From Exophiala sp. HKRS030 (Eukaryota > Ascomycota > Eurotiomycetes > Chaetothyriales > Herpotrichiellaceae), in contig JAHWDD010000005.1 in the NCBI GenBank assembly GCA_023897205.1, forward strand, positions 4,712,001 through 4,776,000: a DNA stretch of 64,000 bases. The letters are read 5' to 3'. The first letter of the stretch is position 1; each line of letters starts with the position of its first letter. Positions 33,873 to 46,738 of this stretch are shown piece by piece. Position numbers and translations under genes: made by a program. The notes under the pieces were generated by a model, which was not told the DNA's origin, searched no databases, and worked only from the letters and a program-made list of their open reading frames with translations.

Positions 33873-34724
33873 TTATGACTGCCATTTAAGGAGTGATATC
33901 GCATGATCCTGAAACCATTGCTTTACAGCCCTTACTATATGAATTTTAGCGTTATCCTGCATGAATAACATCCCGGGTTGATAACACCGAGGAATCTCTT
34001 GCTCGAGAATCTCGAGATAGGACTTGTGAGAGACTCCTCCGTGCGGTGCATTAGGATTAGGCGGACAAATCACGAGATCCGAGCGTCCGCCTATCCAGAT
34101 ATACCCCCAAATCATAATTGTAATATCCTTGCCCTTTTTTATAGGGTCAACTTTGTCGATATCGAATTGCTGGCCTAGCTGGCCGAATGCCCATTTCCGT
34201 TGTAAACTAGCGCCTCTTTCGACAGAGCATTTATCACTAAAAATAACGAGTTCCCAATCGTTTATAGTCCAATCTTTTCTAATATTACACCAAAGTAATC
34301 GATTCTTTGCGTGAATCTTCTTTAGGAGGGGTCTTTTTTTAGCAATCTACTTGCGGATATTGTATTTTCGAAGGATAACCTTAAGGGTAGAGGTTAAGAG
34401 GTTTAGGCCTGTATCCTGGCGCACCTGCGCGTATGTAGCCATCGGATTTTGCTTAATATAACGGAGGATTGATCTCTCATCGCGATTATCGGTTATTTTG
34501 GGTCTTCCACTACGTGGTGTGGAAGATCCTTCGAGTCGTTGTAAGTTAAGGTAAAAGGTCTCTTTTACAGTTGACTCAGGAATTCCGAGGTCTTGACTAA
34601 TATCGACAAACTTCGCTCCTTGTTCGCGTTTACTAACAATTAAACCCCTCTGGTATGGAGTTAACTCCTTTCTACATCTAATATTAGTAGAAACTTCACC
34701 TAACGGCGTGCGTAGAGGAGGCAT
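33873..34724 (-). pseudogene. Tc1-type transposase relic, truncated
   Basis: One frame from 34724 runs through an in-frame TAG at 34347-34349 to 33873. The first part holds the N-terminal helix-turn-helix region (KELTPYQRGLIVSKRE, FVDISQDLGIPESTVK, SGRPKITDNRDER). The second holds the catalytic core start (VIFSDKCSVERG) and MQDNAKIH. The stop replaces a position where relatives have Trp (TGG to TAG). The sequence ends at LLKWQS, before the third catalytic residue block (normally SPDLNPIE), so it is inactive. It differs from the element at 7.5-9.4 kb. I found no inverted repeats around it. Confidence 0.8.
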
Positions 34725-34854
34725 AATGCTACTGAAAGGATGAATGGTTTGGAGTGAGAGAACGCGACTTGACGCGTCGCGTTAAAAAGTCGGAGACTTT
34801 TCATCGGTAACTGTACATTCGGACCGCCCTTTTTGCGCACAGCATTACCACGAG

Positions 34855-35193
34855 ATGGAGGACTCGTTATGTGCAACGTGCGGCAGAGGGATTGAAGGCT
34901 TGTACATGGAGACGGCGAATGTGGCAGGTCGTGGCAAAGAAAAGCATCATCCACCGTGCTTGAAATGTACGACGTGCAACACACAATTGACGCACGATTA
35001 CTTTGAATTATCTGGCAAAGTGTACTGTGAGCGCGACGCATTTCGACTTGCGATGATGCCAAAGTCGCATGAAAATGCTCCATCTCGGCCTAGTCCTTTG
35101 GTGCGGGAATACATCAGCAGTGGTGACCCAGGACTTGTGAAGGGAAGGAATTTCCCAGAAAGAAGAATTACCAAACTAATGAATACGATATAA
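34855..35193 (+). pseudogene. Orphan C-terminal LIM domain
   Basis: This 112-codon frame encodes one complete LIM zinc-finger domain: CATCGRGIEGLYM, then KHHPPCLKCTTC and YCERDAF. The tail FPERRITKLM is the usual end of a fungal LIM protein. The upstream LIM domains and long N-terminus of such proteins are absent; the Tc1 relic lies immediately upstream. It is most likely the 3' end of a broken LIM gene left behind by rearrangement or insertion, though a short expressed protein cannot be excluded. Confidence 0.65.
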
Positions 35194-37230
35194 TATGACG
35201 ACAGCGAAACAGAGCGAAGGGGCATTAAAAGCGGCGTTTTGACTTTTTATCAGTTGGTCGGTGTTGGTTGACATCCCGTTTGGAGTTGGGGCTTGATTCG
35301 TGGACGGCGCTCTATCATGTATTACAGTATTGAGCGACGGCGTGCAAGGGTAACGAACCATGTCCTCGCTGGAGATCTCGGCCCAAGTGGAAACGATTCT
35401 ATTCTGGGCCGAAGAGATAAACGAGATACATACATATTCAATAATTTGTATTCTATTTTGACCTGCGGGCCAGTTTGAAATCGGTTGTTTATACGGAGTC
35501 TGTGTTTTTGGATCGGGAGTAGCTGGCAGACGCATGCAATTATGCGGTGGGTCGATGGCTTCGATGCAGCCATGGCAGTCCGATTAGATCAAGTGCATTG
35601 GCCGTGTGACAACGTATGGCTTCTTGAATGCGAGCACTCACTTATCGGCGGCACTGGGCCAGAAGTGGGAAGGAGACGAGCAGGACGCGAGCGGCGTGGA
35701 GTTGGCGCATGTCCGGCTATGGGCCTCGATCATGGACGTACAAAGAAGGGTTTCTACATCCTGACAATACGTATATCGCCGAAGACCAATGTTGAAAGGA
35801 TGAAGAGGTTGAGATCATTCGGTCAGGAATGCATTTCCATCCATCGCGTGATCGAGACTAGATGCAGTGTGTTGCTGGGATTTGTTTGTTTGCACTGAGT
35901 CAAGAGATTAGGCAAACAACTATACGAGGCACAGGGGCTCATGATTCGGGATTATTGGAAGCAAGAATGGATCGATTGCGAACCATGGTTCGGAGGTGTC
36001 CGGATGCGAGTCAACAATTATGATAATCAATGGTTGAGGCAAGTGATTGGACTGGATATTGAGTTTTGCCAGAGTGGGATGTGCCGAGACTTGGGCATCT
36101 TAGGCATTTGGATTTGTGCAGATGAGATCAACGTTGAGTTGCTGAGTTGTTCGCTATGTCCGCGTCGGTGGTGGTGGTGGCAGTGGTGACATGGGAGATG
36201 CATGTACTCCGTACGTAGGTATTCGGCCCAGATAAGCGATGCTTTGCTGTCCCAAACGTAAACAATTGGCCATAAGCAGGTACAGGTGTTTACACTATGA
36301 GGTTCCCATTGTTCTCTAATTATGTCCCAATGCTCATTTTAATAGGATTGATATTGGTACCAGGTGAATACATGTACTCCGTACTATCTCTGGATCTTGT
36401 GATTTGGAGGGGTAGAGGGGTAGAGGAGAAGTTATTGACTGCTAGGTATCTAACTAGTTTCCCTAGTAGTTGGTTACTCCGTACTCTGCGAGAGATATCG
36501 GCGAGTTTCCTCTTTCCTGCGTGCCCAGTCCTCATTAGTAGTGCCGTGTAGTTCCTTGTAGTGGCCTGTAGTGCCTATTCTTGCCCAGTGAAAAGGCCAA
36601 GTGGGTATTGGAGGGGCCGAGGGGCTTATCGCGTCGCCGAGGGACGTCGCCGAGGGGCAGATCATTTGATATCATCTGAACACGTTTCGCATTCGTTATC
36701 GTCGCATTATCGTGGTGGAAAGAACTAACAATGTCCCTGGGCAAATAGGCAAGTCGGCAAGTACGACTGGATACTTCCTTCCAAGTTACTGGTTACTAAG
36801 TGATTGATATTGTGCCCTACTGGCAACACTCAATGGGGCAGGCACGCACGCAGCATCGCGCTTTCCGCAAATAATGGCGGTCAAGGCCAGGCACCAACCA
36901 GAAAGACGTTCCCATTAGTCACACTTCAACTTCCTATCCACAAATCCCACCATTCTGACTTCTCACCAACACCACCACGACCACGACTAGAGATTACCCA
37001 TTCCCGTGCTTCCGCCTACGGAGTACTAGGAACGCAATAATAAAACTCACTCATATCCCCCTTCTCTTCCTGATTCTCCCTTGTTTTGAGAAACAGAACT
37101 GCTTCCGTCCACTCACACCCCAGATTGACATCAAAGCCTTCCTGTGGTCTTTACCGCACACCTCTCGAAAACGTAGGATCACTCCCGAGTGATCCATTAA
37201 CCGCCAAGACGTTTTCCAACCTTTTGCCTT
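35194..37230. other. Long gene-free region with TACTCCGTA motifs
   Basis: No gene is supported. GTACTCCGTAC-type words occur at 36204-36214, 36374-36384, 36475-36485 and, in reverse, 37017-37026. Short CGCCGAGGG and GTAGTG repeats lie at about 36537-36660. The right end is the INO1 promoter. Confidence 0.5.
36204..37026. repeat. Dispersed TACTCCGTA / TACGGAGTA motif
   Basis: Four copies within 823 bases of non-coding DNA, two of them preceded by CATG; another lies at 43825-43834 and a near copy at 62828. I have seen this near-palindrome recur in intergenic DNA of other filamentous ascomycetes; its role is unknown to me. Confidence 0.55.
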
Positions 37231-37546
37231 CGTAAGTACCAATGTTTGCAATTCCTGTACCCCTGGTCCCTTCTGGTCTCCCGTCCTGGTTTGGCTGTTG
37301 GTACCTGCATCGAATCCCTGATGGATCGACCGACTTCTATTGCTCCTGTCCTCTGTTCATCGCAGGTTCGGAAATGTTCTTGATGCAGTCATCCGTCGAC
37401 ATGATTTAGACGCTCTCATCGGCTTTGCTACACCTTACCTCTCAGTCCTTTTTACACGCCGCCAGTTTCATTTGCAACTCCATACAATTCCTCCCTCGTC
37501 TTTGACCATTGTCCAAATTTAATCTAACGCACCGATGCTCTCAGGT
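37231..37546 (+). other. Possible 5'-leader intron of INO1
   Basis: GTAAGT at 37231 and CTCTCAG ending at 37546 bracket a CT-rich stretch directly upstream of INO1. If unspliced, an ATG at 37535 would open a 64-codon frame overlapping the INO1 start out of frame; splicing would remove that ATG. Confidence 0.35.
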
Positions 37547-37682
37547 CGCACCACCCGTTCAACGGAAGCCGTTGCTCTTCCCCTCCTGGAGGAGCTTCGG
37601 ATTGTCAAAAGACTCGATAAATCCGCTTGCCATACGTCTTCACTCAATCTTCTCACTCTAACGCCAATTCCCTTCGCTCACT

Positions 37683-39402
37683 ATGGCACCTCATGCGGAA
37701 GTCGGTCTCGGCTCCATGAACGGGTATAGCGCTCAACAGGCTCCCGAACCAACTCAAACGACCCAGGATCTCTTCACCGTTGATTCTCCTAATGTCGTCT
37801 ACAGTGATGATCTCATCAAGACCAAATATGTCTACCGTACCACCGCTGTCACCAAGGCTGACAATGGCCGATATGTTGCAACTCCCAAGGAAACCATCTA
37901 CGACTTCAAGGTTGATCGAAAGGTCCCAAAGACCGGTGTCATGCTGGTCGGCTGGGGTGGTAACAATGGATCTACAGTTACTGCCGGCATAATTGCCAAT
38001 CGTCGTGGCCTGTCTTGGGAAACCCGTGAGGGTCCTCGTGCCGCCAACTACTATGGATCTGTCATCATGGGCTCAACTATCAAATTGGGCACTGACGCCA
38101 CCACCGACGAAGAGATCAACATTCCATTCAGCCAGGTTCTACCGTTGGTTCACCCCAATGATCTGGTTATTGGTGGTTGGGATATCAGTGGCTTGAATCT
38201 TGCTGCTGCCATGGATCGTGCTCAAGTCCTTGAGCCCACCCTCAAGGCGCTAGTGCAGAAAGAAATGGCTCTCATGACCCCTCTTCCAAGTATCTACTAC
38301 CCAGACTTCATTGCTGCAAATCAGGAAGATCGTGCAGACAATATTCTTCCTGGAAGCAAGGCAAGTTGGGATCACGTAGAGCAGATCAGAGCTGATATTC
38401 GGTTTGTTTCCCCATGCCCAAAGTTTGAGGATCACCACTAATCCTTCGTAGCAACTTCAAGTCTCAGCACAACCTTGACAAAGTCATTGTGCTTTGGACC
38501 GCCAACACCGAGCGCTATGCTGATATCATTCCAGGAGTCAACGACACGGCAGAAAACCTGGTGCAAGCAATCAAGGATGGTCATGAAGAGGTATCTCCAT
38601 CCACCGTCTTTTCCGTGGCCTGCACTTTGGAGAATGCCCCATTCATCAATGGATCCCCACAGAACACCTTTGTTCCTGGAGCCATCAAGCTTGCTGAACA
38701 ACACAATGCTTTCATTGGTGGCGATGACTTCAAATCTGGTCAGACCAAGATGAAATCTGCTTTGGTGGATTTCTTGATCAATGCTGGTATCAAACTGACC
38801 TCCATTGCAAGCTACAATCACCTCGGTAACAATGATGGCAAGAACTTGAGCTCCCAGAAACAATTCCGTTCCAAGGAGATTTCCAAATCCAACGTTGTCG
38901 ATGACATGGTTGCCGCCAATTCCGTTCTGTACAAGAAGGATGAGCATCCAGATCACACTGTTGTCATCAAGTACATGCCTGCTGTTGGTGACAACAAGCG
39001 TGCCTTGGACGAATACTATGCCGAGATCTTCATGGGCGGCCACCAGACCATTAGCATCTTCAACGTCTGCGAAGATTCATTGCTTGCTTCGCCCCTGATC
39101 ATCGATCTAGTCCTGGTTGCCGAGATCATGACTCGTATCGCATGGAAGACAGATGGTGCTACCGACTACAAGGGTTTCCACAGTGTGTTGAGCATTCTCA
39201 GCTACATGCTCAAGGTGAGTTCTCCTTTGTTCATTATGCTAATAGTAAAATACTAACCACTTCTCAGGCCCCTCTTACACCCCCCGGCACCCCTGTCATC
39301 AACTCATTGGCCAAGCAACGCAGTGCTCTCACCAACATCTTCCGTGCATGTGTTGGTCTCCAGCCAGAGTCTGACATGACTCTTGAGCACAAGTTGTTTT
39401 AA
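37683..39402 (+). CDS. INO1: Inositol-3-phosphate synthase
   Basis: A cytosolic NAD-dependent enzyme that turns glucose-6-phosphate into inositol-3-phosphate, the first step of inositol synthesis. Exons 37683-38401, 38452-39214 and 39267/8-39402 give 538 residues, close to yeast Ino1. The NAD-binding motif [14 protein letters not shown] is near residue 85. [46 protein letters not shown] and [19 protein letters not shown] are family hallmarks, with catalytic-site lysines in the last two blocks. No frame defects. The leader is CT-rich, as in highly expressed fungal genes. Confidence 0.97.
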
Positions 39403-40067
39403 ATAAATCGTCCCCCTACCATGCCGGCAGTTGGAGCATCTGGCAAGATGTAGCAGGGCTCTTGAACCTCTCACATATGCGATGGGTGGCTAGTCTGCTT
39501 TTCTTGCATTGCGAACGGCGAAGATGTCTCTGTTGAACACCTACCTTATCCTCCCTAGACTGCACAGACTGTTTGTTTCAATGCCTTTTTGTTCCGGTTT
39601 TTGACAGGTACTAACTATAGTCACTCCTTTTGAAACCCATAGTATAGTCATAGCAACACACGACATATATCTCAATTCTCCTGTCCAGCTTCTTTTGAGT
39701 GATCCGCAAATTGTGTCAGTGGACTTGTGGCTTCGAGTCTCCTATTGCCAACCGCAACCTCTCCGCACCATTCATCGTACTTCCTAAACTCGTTCTTTCA
39801 CTCCAATCGCTCCTTCCTTCACCATGTCGTCCTTGGCCCTGATTCTTCCGGTAATTCAGACAGCGCCTGCACCTTCTCAGCCCTCGCACCTGCATGATGG
39901 CACGCTCCTTGATCAGAGATTTTCACCGGTTTGCAGTCTGCAGAGTCTCATTCATGTCCCTTCATGTTTTCGAATTTTGAATCTAGTGACTCGCATCACA
40001 TCGACTGCAATTAGCACGTTGACTTTTGTGTCATACACTAGGCCATCAACGAGAACAGTCGGCCAGC
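39403..40067. other. INO1 3' end and upstream region of the OB-fold gene
   Basis: A 94-codon frame from 39824 might be an alternative first exon of the next gene; I could not join it in phase. Otherwise no gene. Confidence 0.4.
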
Positions 40068-41853
40068 ATGTCTCAAATTTTCCTTCCACTGCCATTCAAT
40101 CTCAGTGAAAACGACGCATATTCTCCTTTGAGCAAGAACCGGAAGTTACTCCAGCATTACACTCACTACAATATCTCAGATCTCAAATCTGGACCATGTC
40201 AAGCATCGTTTACTGGGATTGTGGTGAACCTGCAGTCTTACAATTCTGACCTCAACGCTGCAGCCAAGGCAAAAGGCTGTTTGAAGATTATACTGAGGGA
40301 TGATTCCGGTGAGATCTTGGTGAGAAGACATGGCAATCTGGCTGAGTGTCAGACCTATGGCATATACTGACGGCATAGATAGGTGAATTTGTGGTACGCC
40401 GATGCAAGCTTCGAGCTCTGCTTGGATAGTTGCGTCACGGTTTGGACTACGCATATATGTTCATCCACCTGGACCTCGACGCCGACAAAGTCCAAGACCT
40501 TGACTGCAAACAAAGCCACGAATCTGTTTCCAGAGCGTAATGTGAAATGTGGTTTGAGGATAAGACTGAAAGAGCGACCTTTGAATCTAGGCAGCGGTCC
40601 AGACCTCGGTCGAATCGTCAGCTTGGATGATTTGATCTCGGGCAGCATGGATGAGCATGAGGGTGTTGCATTACTGGTGTGTGTCATAAAGATTGAAAAT
40701 CAGGTGGAAGGTCTGTACGCGAAGCCATGTTCCCATTAACTTTGACCTAGTCAACCTCGGCGGATTCCCCATTCTTCCAGTGAAGCAAACCCCCATTGAC
40801 AGCATGTCGATTTCAGAGGCATTGAGCTAATAAGCCAATCATTTAGGCAGGAGACCCAAAGACCAAACGAAGTTCGTGGCTGGGTCCATCTTGGTGGCGG
40901 ACGCATCCATTACGAATGGAGGAATTCGTCTTGCTTTTGAGGAACCCCTTCACAAAACCATCACATATTTCAGGGAGATGTCTACTATCCTCATGGTCAC
41001 TAATCCTCGTTATATTGGCGGCAAGCTTTTGACACTTTCAAATCGATCGAGGGTTATCGTCAACCCTGAAGTCGAGAAGACTGCTGAATTGAAGGTGTAT
41101 TTCCATCGCCACGTCCCACAATATCACAAAGTACTTGATGACAAAGATATTGAACAATTGCGCTTCATAGAGAAGCCAGAGCATTTGATAACCCTGGCCA
41201 CTCTGGAAACAATGATCTCTCAAAATCCTACAGCAAAACTAGCAGCCCGGGTCTCAGTCCTCATTGCTTCAGCGGATTTTGTTGCACTCTGGGAGCGGCA
41301 CAGTCTGTTTTATACCCACTGCAATTTATGCTCTTCAGGCGATTATTCGAAAAGGTACTGGGACTTTTGTGACTGTGGGCTTGAGAACCCAAACCTAGTT
41401 TCGCGTGTCAACCCACATGTCATAGCAGCATTCTCTGACGAGACCTGTGGCTTCAAAAGCTCTCTGGCATCAATTGGCTCAGAAGATATGTCGAATGGCT
41501 CGCATGGATCACAGTCCCCAATCCAAACCACCACTGACATAAATGTGCACCCACTGCTGGTTAGTGATTCCGCGTTCCGTTCATTGACAGGTCGAACACC
41601 CATGGATCTCTGTGACCACCTACAGCTTTTCTGCGAGGCTGATGCCAGGGACGAGTTGCAAAGGCTCGAGAAGGCTCTGGAGTGGAAGCGGGTAATTTTT
41701 CAAGTGGTATGGACTGGGGATGCACCAAGTGTGGAAGGCAGAGTTAGTTCCCTAGATTCGACGGAGGTGGAGGGGCACGTGAAACATGAATGGACTTGTC
41801 TTGGCCGTCTGATATTGCTTGACGTCGAGGTTTTAGAACCAATTTGTTGGTAG
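40068..41853 (+). CDS. OB-fold single-strand DNA-binding protein, Pot1-like
   Basis: Likely a telomere single-strand-binding protein. Exons 40068-40319, 40383-40710 and 40847-41853 close in phase and give 528 residues. The N-terminal part reads like the first OB-fold of the Pot1/Cdc13 class: NISDLKSGPCQASFTGIVV, then LKIILRDDSGEIL and VNLWYADASFELCL. A second region begins near VAGSILVADASI. A cysteine-rich segment (CNLCSSG, WDFCDCG) lies at about residues 350-375 and could bind zinc. The second junction uses an unusual GTCTGT donor, chosen because it alone preserves frame. The first exon may be longer. The Pot1 label is by resemblance; other RPA-like proteins remain possible. Confidence 0.6.
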
Positions 41854-42112
41854 ACTATCCCTTGAGACATTCCAAGAACATGAGCTGGGATCGAGGTGCT
41901 CACTGGTGTAAGTAGAGGGCGCGCGGAACGTACACATCGGGCAATGGTTGTCCTGCTTAGACGAGCTCAGCGCAGTAGCGAACGAAAAAGAAGACAACGA
42001 AGTAAAGAGCCGCAAGGGAAATAGAAATTCTTTTGATGCGTCTCACCATTGCTCCATGTCAAACTTTCCAAAGCTCCAAATCAAATCTAACAACCATTTT
42101 TGGGACCTGCAT

Positions 42113-43600
<1,488 letters not shown>

Positions 43601-44142
43601 TGGCTGAAGTGTGTGCTTGTGAGAAGCTCTGAGGTCGCGTGAGACAAAGAAATGACTCTTTGACTTGTTTGCTGTCTGTCCCTGGCTGGAACTGGAGTTG
43701 GAGTCTTGGAGAAGCACAGGAAAAAAAGTTTCGTGATGCTCCTCGTCTTCTCCACCTCCGCAATCGGAGCCATCATACTTTTTTCGGGGAGGGCCGCCCA
43801 CATACACACACTCTCTCTCACTCTGTACTCCGTAACAAGGGCTCGAAGAATCAGGAACCAGGCTTGCTGCCTTTGATGTGAGCTGCTAGTCAGCAACTGG
43901 CATTGGAGCGTTGATCATGGGCGATACGATTACTGTCACTTCATCAGTGTCTCTGGGGATTGGGATCAGAAAGCGAGGACCATCGTTCTACGTCACCGAA
44001 ATCATTATGGATGTGCATATGATTGATCGGGGATAGTTTCATTAATTCTCTTATTGTAGCATCATTTCATTCCTGACTCAAATGAGCACAGGCTCAACAT
44101 ATAGGGCTTCAGATTCCATCCCAACAGCGTAGCAGACCAATT
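43601..44142. other. Intergenic between LYS12 promoter and Ame1 3' end
   Basis: Contains CA/CT-rich low-complexity sequence near 43800 and one GTACTCCGTA motif at 43825. No gene is supported. Confidence 0.5.
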
Positions 44143-46235
44143 CTACCTTCTTTCCAATAGGTGAGCCAGACTTTCCAACTGTGAATTGAACGCCCGGACT
44201 TTGTCCAATATCCCTCCTTCGTCAGAATTGCGACTGACATCGTGGGCGACGGTCTGGAGGAGGAAGTCGACTCCTTCTTCGACCTCGTCTCCTTCATCTC
44301 GTTCCAATTCAAGCTCGACACGTCGCGCCGCTTCACTCAACTGCCATTTTTCCCGGGTATCTTCTTCACATTCCCAATGCTTTCGACGTACTGCGTCACA
44401 TTTCAATGCAATGTTTTCTCTCTGCTTTCGGATCTCCATGTACTCGGTCTGGAGCCGAGATTTCTCTCGTCTCGCCTTCCGTACTCGAGCTTCCAAACCG
44501 AGTCGATTCTCAAGTGCTTCTGACATTTGAAACAGCTCTTCGTCAAGATCCCGACCGAATGCTTCTAGTGCACTTCGCTTGTTCTGAATCGTGGCACGCC
44601 CCGTACGGGATCCGTTCTTTGACAAATCCTCGACAAGGTTCGTGATTGTTTCTCGGCAGATCTGGGCCAGTACATCTACCACATTTGGTTGTGCTCGTTG
44701 ATGAAATGGGTCGTTACCAGGATTTTGATGATCTGCTGGCTGTTCCTCTCCTTCGCCCCCAGCCTCTCCCTCTTCAGAAATGATTGGTAGACTTCCAAAG
44801 TTGGTCATGCGATGAGTTAAAATTGGGAAGGTCGGTTTCGTCGACTTCGATCTTCCCTGCTCTTTCGGAAGCTTCTCGCTGTTTGGCCGTCGATTGCCTT
44901 GGCGAGGTTTCTTTACCGGAGCTGGTGTTGGCGGCTCGACTGAGCTTTCCTGGACATATGTTTCATCTTCCTCTTCGTCCTCTCCATCTGGTGTGCGCTC
45001 CAGTAGTAGTGTCGCTCTTCGACGTGGTTCTGGTGTTGGCGCAGCTTCGCTTCCCGGCGTTGTTTCCAATGCCGCATTTGAGACATCCACCAACGGTTCA
45101 CTGTGAGCCTCACCATCGGACACATCGTTCTGGACAGTGCTTTCCTCAGCTTGATCTGTAAGCAAAGAATGGCTTTGATCAGACAGGCGCTTTTTCTTTC
45201 GACCGAGAACGACTAGTTTCCGCTTCTTCCTCTTCTTTGCTCTCGAAGATTCCACTCCAGGAGATTGCAGTGCTGAAGAATGAACCAACGATTGTTCCAC
45301 CGCCTTTCCTTGATCATCCTCCCTGGGTCATCTGAGTCTGCGTCGTCCAGACCAGAATCTGCATCGTCCGACGCACTGTCGTCATCTGCCAGCGTAGTGT
45401 TCGCGCCTGCAAGGCTTCGCCTGACCGCTTCTCGCTGTTCCACGAATGTATTAGTGGCAGTCTCCTCCATCACTTGTTTGTCGGAAACGATGTTTTCGTC
45501 TTCGGGTCCACTAGGTTGCAATCGCTGGGGCTTGTCTGCACCAGTCTGTGCATCGCTCGTGGAAATGTAGTCGTTAATCTCTTGTGCATCCACATCCTCA
45601 GCAATAGTGAAGATTTGGCTGTTCTTTCTTGTAGAAGCTCTGCTGAGTCCTGGCCTGGGGAGTGTGGGGACTAATGAAGGTGCTCCCGGCGTAGTGACGG
45701 GCTGCGTGCGCGAAAGTCGTCGTCTCTTAGCTGACCGACCATCTGCAGTTTGTATATCTTGTTCCGGTAACTCATCTTGACCAGGGCCAGTAGATATTTC
45801 ACGGTTCCGTATGTCGCTTGAAGACTGGCGGGGTTGTAACGAGGGTGTCTGGACTATCGGTGTCTTGGATCGCTGTCGAGATTCTGAACGTCTTTGCTGG
45901 GGCGTTTTCGTAACAGAGCGACGTGAGCGTGCGGAACTGGGAAACGAGAATCCAAAATCGACATTGTCAACTTTGCGGGATCTGTCTTCGATCAGCATGG
46001 GTCAGGATCAAACCAGGGATTGAATGCAACCTACGCAGCACCCCTTTGTCGCATCTGCTGGCGCTCCTGCCTGTTGCTGTTGCCCCCTCCAAAATCGAGA
46101 CCAAAGTCGGTAGCGCCAACTTGCCGAGCCCTTTCCGATCATTAGCAGATGGCATCGCAGTTATGCAGATGGAGAAACAAACCCGGCACCACGCTTTCGT
46201 TGCAGTGCTCTCTCTTGGCGAGCCACTGAAGCCAT
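44143..46235 (-). CDS. AME1: Inner kinetochore protein Ame1/Mis17 (CENP-U type)
   Basis: A subunit of the constitutive centromere network that links centromeric chromatin to the Mis12/MIND complex. Exons 46235-46183, 46130-46035 and 45981-44143 (introns 52 and 53 nt) give 662 residues if one G is restored at 45321-45323; the stop position fits only then. The N-terminus MASVARQERALQRKRGAG is the short Arg-rich motif by which Ame1 binds Mis12. It is followed by a second copy, RQERQQMRQRGAA, and each copy is trailed by DFG[LF]. A long acidic/basic disordered middle precedes the C-terminal coiled-coil domain (VDVLAQICRETITNLV, LDEELFQMSEALENRLGLE, FNSQLESLAHLLERR). Identification is by these features. 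Confidence 0.75.
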
Positions 46236-46738
46236 TGTGATGGTTATTGATCTTCAAATTCGCGACGCCATTCCAAAATGTCCTGTAGAGCAACTTGTGT
46301 TGTACCAGCCGTGATTATCTTGATTTAGTGAGGGTAGTTGATAGGCGTGCTCGGCATCAATTCATGACGCGTCGTCAAACACGTCAACGCGTCAAGGCTG
46401 AATAAATCACTACGCACTATGATTGGCTGAGGTATCAACCTGAGGTGCCTTGGCCGCCCATTAAGACCCGCAAGGTCAAGAAGAGTCTTGCTGCCTTCGA
46501 GCCTTCCAATCACTTGATGCGCGGTTGAATTGTCTTTCATTGTTGCTACAGCTTATTTATTACTTGCCAGGGACAGAACCGGAATCTTGGTTGTCTCTGC
46601 ATCGCTCGTACCCAATCTCTGGACAGCTGTATTCAGATGCAACCTATGATCAATTCTTGGTACTTCTGAGTTCCACATTTTAGGGTATGACCGAGCAACA
46701 TTGGGCCATCATTCATGTGTTATCACTTATGTCAGTGG
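46236..46738. other. Intergenic upstream of Ame1
   Basis: Only a 71-codon minus-strand frame without a domain (46325-46540). Probably the Ame1 promoter and the 3' region of the next gene. Confidence 0.5.

Noticed and set aside
45213..45320. An intron in Ame1 between the two long frames
   Set aside because: No convincing GT-AG pair joins the frames; one extra G at 45321-45323 gives a continuous acidic linker and a correct stop.
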